Shown: in pieces, positions 1-11,800 of the stretch
How the letters are laid out: the number at the start of each line of letters is the position of its first letter
Numbering within the stretch: position 1 is the first letter of the stretch
From: Telmatactis stephensoni
Taxonomy: Eukaryota; Cnidaria; Anthozoa; Actiniaria; Isophelliidae
DNA length: 64,000 bases
Direction: 5' to 3'
Assembly: GCA_029948255.1 (NCBI GenBank)
Contig: JALIZF010001286.1
Span: 124,001 to 188,000, forward strand
Position numbers and translations under genes: made by a program
The notes under the pieces: model-generated
What the model saw: only the letters and a program-made list of their open reading frames with translations
The model's database searches: none
Told to the model about the DNA's origin: nothing

Positions 1-30
1 CTTACTTTTTCATTTTTTCCTGCTTCCTTA

Positions 31-73
31 CAGCCTCCTACGCAGGCGTTTTAAGTCTGCGTATAGGAGGCTG
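31..73. repeat. Short hairpin, GCCTCCTACGCAG stem
   Basis: The arms agcctcctacgcag and ctgcgtataggaggct form an imperfect stem around a short loop. The terminal motif resembles the ends of the palindromic element at 4180-4605. It lies in the intron upstream of the first exon seen in the window. Confidence 0.5.
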
Positions 74-239
74 GCATCCTTACCCCTCTTGCTTACTTTA
101 TTCTCTGTACTACCTCGCTTCCTTCTCTTTCCCTTTTCTTCCTTTTATCTGCTTTCTTTTCTCTCTGTCTATCCATCCTCGGAGTTCCCAATCAAGTTCA
201 ATGCTGTTATTTCGTCTGACTTCTTTTTTTGTTGTTCAG

Positions 240-3200
240 AAAAAATCCACCAAGCAAATGCTGCAGCTGCGAGAGCAAAAAAGTTACAAAAGCCCAGAAT
301 GTCTCGACAGCCCAAAACCAAGGAAGAAAACGCCACCTCGGTGTCCGAGACAGTTGACCCAAGTGCCGCTAAGGCTGTCCCCTCGCCTCCTACCCAGCCG
401 CCTCCCACCAAGCCCACAGACGTAAAGAAACCTGCTATTAGAATAAAGATTGCAGCAGGCACAAGTAGTGATCATCCAAAAGTGTCCGTAATCACATCAC
501 TGCCAGTGAATAAAAAACTCACTCAACCAGCAAACACAGAAGCACAAGAAACACAAAGTGTACTTGAAACAATGCGAGAAGAAGCGCCAGACGTTTCACA
601 GTTATCACAAGCATCAGCTAGATCAAAACTGAATAGCACGGCTTCTAGCACTAAACCTACAACTTCTGTTTCCTCTCCTGGACTGAGGTACACAAGTGCA
701 CTGAATACACATACCAGTGCGCTCAATACTGCCAGCGTTTCCGGGACTCGTACCGGAAGTGACGCAGGAGTGGGCGAGTCACGTGACGAGAGCGGAAGTG
801 AAGGCTCGGTTTCCAGTAGCAACAGTGATAATGAGAGTAGTAGTGGTAACGAAAGTAGCAGTGAAGAAGAAGAAGACGAATCGGTAGATGAAGCTACAGG
901 AGGCAAAACTAAACATGGTAAGATTTAATTTTCTTTTCTTTTTAAAAATATAAAGGTAAAATCCTTCTAATCGGACTCGCTCTAGCCCGCGTTGCTAGTG
1001 GTTAGCGGTTTTTGTGCAGATGTAGGGTAAAACTTCCTCTGGATCAAATTTGTAATTAAAAAGAGGGATGTCTATCTTAGAAAGAGTTGAGGTAAGAAAG
1101 TGGCAGACATATAAATGTAATTCTCCTTTAAGAGGTGTTCCCTTTGAGGGACTTTACAGTGAGGAACTTTGAGCATCTTCACAGTAATGGTGACTTGTGG
1201 AACAATCTTACTCTTACTGAAATAAAGGGGTGTTCAATGTCCCCATTCGCCCCCCCCCCCCCCCCCCCCCCCCCGCAATCAGCACGTACCCCTTAACAAA
1301 GCTCTAGTCAGAACAATTTGAGGAACTCCGTTTGCAGTTACACTTCGCGTCCGTACGCTTCGAGTATTTGAGAAAACTCCGTTTGTATTTGAAGAACTCC
1401 GAGCATTTAAGGAAACCCATTTGTATTAACGCTTCGTTTCCGCTTCGAGTATCCACTTCAGACCGTTAGCAAGGAAATGTAAGAAAAATTAGACTAAATT
1501 CTTCTCAGAGATTATTCCATAATTTTTATTGACTGTAATTCCAAAAATAACAAATTTCGATTTTTAATTTCGATTTTTAATTACCCATTCGGTTGTCCTC
1601 AATAATTATCCATTCAAAATGTCTAATCTGCAACCATCTCCAACCACCCAAGTTATGCCTTGTGCACTTTGTGGAATTCAACTTTCTGTATACTACTTAA
1701 TCCAGCTGATATTAATCATTTCAAAATGTAAATCACCCTTGATTCTACGACATATAGTAGCAAGTGCTTTTGACTAATTCACTTCTACATGCACAATTTG
1801 AAAACAAGCAGGCTGACAAGAAGGGAAACCCAAGTTGGTGTTGCTGTGCTTGCACTGGTTGTCTTTACAGTAACTTTATCATTAGGGTTTGGCCCTTTAA
1901 AATCCATCACCATACAGTTGGATGATGTCTCGTACTTGAAGGAAGGTCCCCACATCTTGTTGCACAAGCCTTCCCCATTCTCGTAGCGCTGGGATAGATA
2001 GAAAATAAATTAAAATGTAAAAATTACTACAGGAGACTTTTTGGTGTCAAAGTTAATGTGACCACTTTGACAACATTGAGTTCTTACAAAATAAGCAGAA
2101 ATTGACGAGAAACGTTCGAACTAAAGATAAGAACGTACGCAGGAAGTCTCGGCGAAAGTGTTTTGACTGACAGACCCTTGTGCAAATAAACTGTCACAAA
2201 ACAGACGAACTTCCAACGAGTCAACAATTGGCACCCGTAACTGACAACAATTTTTAATTGAGTTAAGTTAGACGATAAGATTGATGCATGTGAAAAGACA
2301 TTCAGAGAGCATGGTTGACTTTTCACCTATGCAGCATGCTCAATTCATTGTCGGATCATGTAACTGAGCGATGTGGTGTTCTCTACCACGTGGGGTTTTC
2401 TATCCGCAGCAAAGATGAAAGTTTTTGAGTGAAAATAGCTAGCCATTGTGGAACTACCGAGAAAAGACTTTTTATATTTTCGATGTTCTATTCCTTAATT
2501 ACCTGAGCATAGGTCAGACACTTGGAATTCCTGGGACACGTGTATGTACTTGCAGAGAAGTTAAAGTCGCTTAGCCAGTCATCAACACACGTGAGGTCAT
2601 TCTTGCAAGCCTCAAACCATTCATTGCAGTATTTACTGCAGATAGGCACGCCTTTGACTTTGGCGTTCCCTATGTGCCATTTGATCAGGTTAGGTTCGCA
2701 TCCCCAGAAACATTCCTCTTTCATAAGATAACTGTCACAGGCCTGTGGTGAAAGAACGAGGTCTTTAAATAAATGTCCATTTAAGGGAAATGACTAGTTT
2801 TCCCCGCAGCCGTTTTATGTGTCGTCACGCAACGCTTTCCAGGAAAGCGTTGCGTGACGACAAAAAGCGACTGGCCTTATGACCATCTCTCCACAATCTA
2901 GACCCCTCGCACTAATTCATCCTCTCCAGGATTTTTCTCAATAAAAACTACATCAACAACAAAATTCAGGCTGCGTTTACGTGGGTGATTTCGTCTCGCG
3001 GGATGAGATCCGTTACGGAACGGTTTTACATGATTTCCGTTTAAGACGTTGATAGGATCGAGACAATGTATTTACGTTTTCGTAAGTCTTTCAGCCCCTG
3101 ACGAAATCACGCAAACAACAACAAATTAGTGTTGCGTGACGAGACCACAGGTAGTCCACCACAGGTAGTCCACCACAGGTAGCCCGAGTAATTACTGCAA

Positions 3201-6200
3201 GGGTAGCTTACGTAGCACTCCTCGTTCCCACTCCCTCCCCTAAAGAGGGCCGGGGTCCTCTGTAACCGTAGACTAAATGATACGACTTGTTTCCTTTCAA
3301 ACTTAACTTCGCCTGATCACCACCTCGGCTGACCTTTAACTGTCAGTGATTTCCGTTAACTCTGCACGTTCAATTTGGTAAATTCGTGATGACTGTTCTC
3401 ATGTGCCCGGATCATATGAATTCCCGGGAGTCATGCAAATTGATTTTGTCTCTTTCAGTTAAAATAATTAAAACTAAATTAGTACTGGCTCGTCGAGAAC
3501 AATGTCACAGAAATTTCATTTCCTTCTGCGTCCTTTAGTTCTTCAGCTAGGCGTCTAGAATCTGTTTAGACATGACCCACCCATAAAAATTTCAACCATT
3601 CCTCTATTGACGGACTGTGGACTACAAATACATTACATTATTAAAACATTTCTAAGTATTACCTGGCTTAAATTAGAACAGTGATTCCATGTAAAGTTCC
3701 ACAGATTATCAACCTTGTGTTTTGATAATTCAACAGTAAAGTCAGCAGTGCAACAAGATTTGTCTTTCCATGCGTGACACTCTGCAAGCGCTGCACTCTC
3801 CTTGGAAGGCGTCTTTTTATGATATTTACCTGGAAGACACTTTTCTGTATCTTCTGACAAGATAGGTAAAACCTGAAGGCAAAGGGCGATTGCTACAACG
3901 CACACAGAAACCATTTTCGAAGTCATGCCTGTGTTCACTAGGATCTCTATGAAGTCCGTCTGATAACGTCATCAATCAATTGAAGTTGAAATCTTAACGT
4001 ATCAGTTTAACGTATTTCTTAGTAAGCCTGTAGCTGTGAATCTCGCTAACCCCTAACCTTCGTACCATCAGGGATCGTCGAAAAAATCGGAAACGGACCG
4101 GCTGAAACGGACTGGCGGAAGCGGACCGACAGACGCTAGTCAAACCAAGGAAGAAACAGAGTGAACAAAGTCAGTCCCGAGCCTCCTCCGCAGGCTACTC
4201 CTTTTATTCTACTTTTGGGGTTCCTTTGGAACAAAAGGTGGAGAGGAAAACTATCTCTTATCTGCCTAACATATGTTGTCGTTCGCGCGGGCTTCCTGTG
4301 TCTCTACTATTGGGTTTCCTGTTTACCGAAAAGCTAGGTTTCTAAGCCAGTTTCAAGATGGTGGACAATGTGATGTGTTTCATCGCTACAATATCTGCAA
4401 GTTTTGATGGAATTTTGACAGTTTGAGGTTCAAAATTGCAGGAAAATCAACGAAAACAAATCTACGTGACTTCCAAATAAGGTAATGCCAGCCCGTATAT
4501 GGAATAGATTTCATGGCCGTGCGAACGACAACTTTTTATAGAGAGATATCCCCAAAGGAACCCCAAAAGTACGTAGAATAAAAAGAGTAGCCTGCGGAAG
4601 AGGCTAGTCAGTCCCGCAAGTTCGGTTTCTTTTTTATCTCTTGTTTATATCATCCCGCCAATCGAGCTGTTAAACCTCTCTTAAAGAGTAGTGTAGCAGC
4701 AACTCGTAAGATCTGTTGTGATTGGAGAAACTGAAAACAATACATTTCATTGTTAACTCGTTGAACTTGATGTTTTATTTTCTATTGTTTTACAGTGAGG
4801 GTATCAATCCAACTAGGATTAGATCTTACGAGAGTTGCTACACCACCCCTCATAAATCGCAATTTCAATTTGCTGAATTATGACCCATAAACTTCTCGTT
4901 TTTAGTGACGGTCCATTTTCATTCAAACGCGAGATTGTAATATTCGCAACTTTTTGGTTAAAGGAATTTTCCTCTCCAACATGTGAGATAAAAACAAAAA
5001 CTTATGAGAAGTACGCTATTGGGTCTGCGTATGCTTATGCTTATGCGGTGTGTGAACCGGCCCTTACAGTATTTGCTTGCACATTGTTTCACGCACTCAT
5101 CCGTCACTGGACCAAAATCTTCGCACTATAGGACAATGGAAAACGGCATGAATGAATGTTCTAGTATCTTTCCATCTCTGATCTCACTTTCTTATTGACT
5201 AATGACTTTTTCGACTTCTATATAATCTTACTATTCTATAGCGCAAGGAACAATTTGAATAGCTCCGTTTGGCACAGCGCGTTCGAATGCTTCGAGTATC
5301 CACGAGTTCAGGAGTTGTGCGCTCCTGGCGAGTTACATTCTTCAGATCAGCAAAGGGAATGTAGGAAGGAAACTAATCTACAACATAATGAAATTATGTT
5401 TTATTATCTTTAGTATTAAAAAAGAAATTGCAACACAACTACATTTTGAAAAAGCATCCACCGTTTTTATATTGATGATTAACAGCATCCTTTGCAGCCG
5501 AGTCTCTTCAGGCAACATTGCAGACTACATACGATACCATACATTATTATACAATTGTGACGTAAATTTACCAAATAAGGTATCATTTGAGAGCCAATAT
5601 GGGACGGTAATACCTTCTAGAAATCCAGTTTGTGTATTCGGCCCTGTATGACGTCAAGGCTTCAAACTGGTTTACGGTTTCCCGCGCGCGCTGGTTTGCA
5701 AAAAGGGCTGTTTTGATAATAAAAACACTGTTTAAAAACACAGCGAAAAAGCGATTGTATAATAAATCCTTTGTTAGATATTTTCTTGTGTATTATGGGC
5801 TGACATTTAACTCATCGCGTGCATTTTACCTCGCCTAAAGGCTCGGCAAGATACATAAGCGACTCGTAAAACATCAGCCCTTAATACACAAGAAAATATC
5901 TCAATAAGTGGTATTTAACTCCTGGGGGACTCCCATATAATTTAGTTGGGGATGTATCTCTCAGGTCTATCTATAGCTTCTACTTTCTGTCTTAGCCAAG
6001 CTGATATTAATCATTTTAACAATTAACATGCAAATCACGATCGATTCTACGCCACATATAGTCGCAATTGCTTTTGACTAATTCACTTCTACATGCACAA
6101 TTTGAAAACAAGCAGGCTGACAAGAAGGGAAACCAAAGTTGGTGTTGCTGTGCTTGCACTGGTTGTCTTTACAGTAACTTTATCATTAGGGTTTTGGCCT

Positions 6201-8803
6201 TTACTGAAACTCATCACCATACAGTTGGTTGACCTCTCGTACTTAAAGGAAGTTCCCCACATCTTGTTGCACAAGCCTTCCCCATTCGTGTAGCGCTGGG
6301 ATAAGAAGGAAATCAATTAAAATGTAAAAATTATATCATTCGATATTACTACAGGAAACTCCTTTGGTGGCAAAGTTTAATTTATGTGACCAGTTCCTTC
6401 AAAACCTTGTAGACTTGCTAACTAAAAATTTTTGCTAGTAAGGGATGCAGATTTTAACTTGAAAATACTCTTGTTCGATTTGTGTACTTATTTTGTTCGT
6501 TCGTTGGTTTGTTTTGCGACAGTTTGTTGTACACGATTCTGTCAGTCGCAGACTTTCTTCACGACTCGGAATATTTTCCATTCAATGGAACCAATCTGTC
6601 AGAGCATCCACTCAGTTCTTAAATGGTACACCGTGTTTCTTAGTACAAGTCCAAGCTAATGCTAAGAAGTAACATTAAGAACTGACCGGCTTGTTTCATT
6701 AAATCGTAAGTATTCTGAGAGCGCTCGCTAATTCACTTGGCCAGGGTACAATTCCTGCCATGGGTCATTCGTGGACTAAGGCCTAGTTCAGCCGAGTTCT
6801 TGACTGAGGTTCAACCTAAGTTAAAGTCATTTTAGACGAGGCGGTGCTTCTTATAACATGGTTCCCAAAGGTCAGGGAAAAGTCAGGAAAACATATATTT
6901 TCAAGGTCAGGGAAAAGTCAGGGAATTCTATGTTCAGTCAGGGAAAATGAGTTTTTGAGCGAAAGTCAGGGAATTTATTGTTCACACAGTATTTGAAAAT
7001 GTATAGTCCCTCCTAGCTCAATCTGTAAGCCAATGTGAAGAATTTCAATTTAAAACATAGAGTATGTGGATCATTGGGTCAGGGAAAATGATACTTAAGT
7101 CAGGAAAAAGGTGTTGTGGCAAGCATGTATAACTTGCATCGGTTTCAACGCCGTTGTGTGGCGAGTTGCAGAAGATCTCGCGCCTGTAAATATTCCCTAT
7201 AGCTATCTGCACGAAAATTTGCGATGCGAGTTGCAGAAAAAGTTGAACGAGGTCCTACTCCAATCAGAGCGCAGTGACCGCTGACATATCTGGTTTTATC
7301 GCACACCAGAGAAGAATTGCGTTGCAAGTTGCGAGCGTCTGACATCTCGCCAGCAACTTGTTATGCTCTGCTTTTGTCAACATTACATTACAAGTTGCCA
7401 GAAAGATGGGCTCGTGTAACGTGGCCTTGAATCACGTTGAAGCAATGCTAGTCATTGTACATAACGATGATTGTGAATTTAATTCGACCTAGGAAGTTCA
7501 CGTGTTGTTCTCTTCCACGCCACGAGGGTTTTCGCCAGTATTCTCTCTCTCAGAAAAATGAACTTGTGAGTTTGTGTAAGTTATACATTTTCATTCAATT
7601 TAATTGTCTGTACTACCTACCTGGGCAAAGGTCAGACACTTGGAATTCCTAGGACACGAGTAGGTACTTGCAGAGAAGTTAAAGTCGCTTAGCCAGTCAT
7701 CAACACACGTGAAATCATTCTTACAAGCCTCGAACCAATCATTGCAGTATTTACTGCAGATAGGCACATCTTTGACTCTGTCATTCGTAGTGTGCCATTT
7801 TATCAGGTTGGGTTCACATTGGTAAAAGCACTCTTCATTTTTGAGATAAACGTCACAGGCCTGCAACGATGTAAAAGGACATCTCGAGTCAATATGTTAT
7901 TCGAGTGATTATTTGCAAAATATTAATGTAGAGGTAGTGTGTGTGAGAGTACAGTGTCCCCCAATTAGTGCGCAAGCGCTAGAAGACTTGGACACTTAAA
8001 TAAACAGTTTTTATGGCTGGGAATATAGGAATATGGTTGTCTTTCGTAGAGATTCTCCGTTACTACAGGTACTAGTTCTTCGCTCGGGATGACCATCTCT
8101 CCACGATTTTTGTAGCAACAGTTAAGTTTGCCTTTACTTGTAAGAAGCACACGTTTTACCCAAATTACAGCAAATCCAAGCCCTGTATGACTTGTCAAAA
8201 GGCCTTGTAACCAGGTCGCACCAAAACTTTACGGTGTCTGATTGGTTCATGTAACGCATGCGCATGCAAGTTCTTCTGGACTCTGTTTTACCGAAGCGGA
8301 GTGGGGTAAAAAGAGGCCTGGGTCTGGACTAACTCTATAAGTGAGAAGAAGGCATCACTCTTAGCAATACCTGAAATTCTGAAAGCAATCTCTTCAATAG
8401 TTTTTGAGAAAATAGCCTTTCATTTTGCAAATTTTACAGTTATGTTTCGTTGATTGGCAAAAAAGTGCCAATCAACTATACATTTGCTGTATAATTTTTA
8501 AATATTTCAAAAACTATATGAGCAATTACACTCAAATTTTTAGATATTACCAAGAGCAATAGCTTTCTATCTACACTCATACTCGTTTGCTACTATTCTA
8601 TGAATCAGTCACTTATCTTATTTAGTAACATTTATTCGGTTTTATGTATATTTGTACTCTGACTTTGCCTACTGTCATCACTGCCTTACATAATGTTGAA
8701 AAAAACTTTTTCCAAGAATGAGGGCATCTAAATTCCATATGCCTAGGGGTTTCTCTTAGATCTCCTTGCCATTTCTATTTTTGTGTGTGTTTTCTTGCCT
8801 TAA

Positions 8804-8839
<36 letters not shown>

Positions 8840-11800
8840 GTTTTTTTTTTTCTAATGTGATTTTTTGTCATACTCTGTCTTTGTCAAAAACTTAATTACA
8901 TTTTTATTTTGTAGGTAACATAACTTTATTCATTACAATGTGTAAATTTATGACTATTTATGTGTAAATGGAAAATAAAAAAATGTGAAATTTCCATACG
9001 TACTAAACCCTTTGAATCCGTCCAATGGTCAACCGTAACCTGCTAATACTTTTTGGTCTAAAAGCCTATTTTTGCTAAATCTTATATATAATCACAAATC
9101 TGAAAAACATCAGTAATTTCCGCCGATGTTTTCATTTATTTATTTATGCATGACTCTGCTTGACATTTTATAAATAGCGGTAAATTCTGGCACGAAAGAA
9201 GCGGGAAATATGATCAAAATCCTGTTCTCTGATTGGCTACCAGAAAGCGCCTTACCGCAGAACGACCTGCACATGTGGCATGGAAAATGATGCAAGATTT
9301 TTTCTATTTTCGAGAAAATGATGCAAGTTTGCTTTCAAGTCGGCGCCGGTCAAAATAGAAAATATACCTCGAGCGATAACCATTAATCTGTCCGCTTTGC
9401 TCGCAATAACTTCTGATTACCATCCTGTTTACTATTAATATAATTTATGGTGTGAATTCGTGACAACTAGTAGAAGTGTTATGACGCAATTGACACACAC
9501 GAAAGCCCGGGATTAAGGCATAGTCGAATTAATACTACTAATATACTTTCTAAAATGAGTAATAAATCATTTTTGTTTACTGAGAGCTTCTATGGCATGG
9601 AAATTTCGTTCTCTCTCTGTGATCAGGCTTCAAAAATTTCCTCGGACAAGCACGGACGGTTGACCTTCCATTCAATCTAATAACGACTCTTCTATAATTG
9701 ACGGACTGTGGACTACAAATACATTACATTATTAACATTATTTGTAAGTATTACCTGACTCAAATTAGAGCAGTGATTCCATGTAAAGTTCCACAGGTTT
9801 TCGACCCGGTGCTTTGACAGCTCAACAGTAAGAGAAGCTTTACAACAAGATTTGTCTTTCCATTCGTGACACTCTTTGAACGCTGCACTCTCCTTGGAAG
9901 GAGTCTTTTTATGATAGGGACCCGCAAGACACTTTTCTGTATCTTCTGACAAGATAGGAACAATGTGAAGACTAAGGGCGATTGCTATAGCGCACACAGA
10001 AACCATGTATTTAGGAGCCATAATGAAACAGTCTGAACCGTTTGTCTGGTATCGTGATTAAGAGGCATTAATGAATTCAAATTTTACCGTATCAGTGTAA
10101 CGCACTCTTTAGTGCGTTACTTGTGGAATAGTAAGTGTCTCTGAGAAGGCGAGTTGTCTATTGGTAGCAGGGATAACTCTTTTGTTTTCTTTTTCCTTGG
10201 GAACACAAAACAAAAGAGCGAGAAAGAGTTATCCCTGCTACCAGGTGGGAACAAATTTAGATAATTTCGGTATCGATAAACAACCCCTTCCCCACAACAT
10301 TAACAACAACAACAACAACACAAAGATAGGGGCTGAAATCGCAACAAAACTTCACGAGCAAATTACTGAAATGTTCATATACGTTTTTGATAGACTTGGT
10401 CCAAGTCTCTCTCGCTGTTTACTCTCGAGCGATGACGAAATTCCCGAATTACCGTTATTCCGAAGAGTTGCCGAAGCCAACGGTGAGAAAGGCGAGAGAG
10501 ACTTGTTTTACTCTTCACCTTATCAATATTCATAAGCTCAGGCGGACCAGATCTAGTCCGCTGACGCCATCGGTAGTAAGTTTGAACCAAACGGTCCGCC
10601 TGAGCTTATGAATATTGAAAAGGTGAAGAGTTATACAAGTCTCTCTCGCCTTTCTCAACGTCGGCTTCGTCAATTCTTCGGAATAACGGCCATTCGGGAA
10701 TTTCGTCATCGCTCGAGAGTTTAAGAGCAACTATTTTTAGGTTATTTTTAATCTATTTTTATTATGGAATCGTTTTGGCAATTGGATGTGCACGCACTTC
10801 ACAAAAAGACTAACAGCCAGTCATGAATGTCTGTAACTTTTTTAACTAATGATGAGTAACATAAGTATTATTCGTGTTGATGTTTATCTCCAGTTTTCTT
10901 ACCGCAATCCAGAGCTAGACTTACATTAGTATTTTGTAAAATTTTCTTTCATTCTGATTACAATGTCATTTCACTCTAATAATATTTTCACAAATAATTT
11001 GTTGAAAACATGAACTTTTAAGACATGTATTCAGTAGTACTCACATAATGACTTGTATTTCAATGACTTTAAAGCAAAGATTTTTCGAGATTTAGACAAG
11101 CTGGTATACTTTTTGTTGACATTTCACAATTTTTCCCGCTAAAAATGGGCGGCCGCGTTGAAGCAGGGAAAGTTTTCCCGTGCTTACTAAATAACCGCGT
11201 TTGCGAATTTTCGCGCGCCACCTTTTATGTCCATTGACAATTTATTTAGACAGACACTCTATTTTATAATTTTATTGCAAGTATTGCAAGTCTATAGACA
11301 TTTAACGTGCGAAGTCATTTAGCTGAAGCGTTCCCCTGGTCGGTTTCACGAGACGGCTTCACGAAAAGTAGAACTGCTTTCTACTCCTGCAACAGAAACG
11401 TGTGTCGCGAACAAGTTTCAGGACGAAATTTCAGCATGTAACATCCCTTATGAAAATCGTCTCGCATCGGCGATCGAGACAAGTTTCAGATAAAAGTTTC
11501 AGCGTGTAACAGCGTTAAGGTGGACACCTCCCCAAGGTGGATAGACATTATAAGGTGGACAGCCCTGTAAGGTTGTCAAGGCAGATGCCGTGTAAGATAT
11601 GAGCAATTCTCTAAGACACACACATGTCAAAAGGACACTTGTCCGAGGACACCCCTGAAAGGTAGACACGTCTCTCAAACACCCTTGTAAGATGGGCATC
11701 TCTGAGATAGGCACCTCCTACCAGGTAGGCACCCCTATAAGGTGGAGACCTCCCCAAGGAAGACACCCCCTTAAAGGTAGAGAACCCCTGTAAGGTGGAC

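Noticed and set aside
89..239. Phe/Leu-rich start of the first long frame
   Set aside because: It is an intronic pyrimidine tract read in frame; the exon starts after the cag at 239.
10161..10730. Four short frames on both strands
   Set aside because: They lie in the foldback palindrome and mirror each other.
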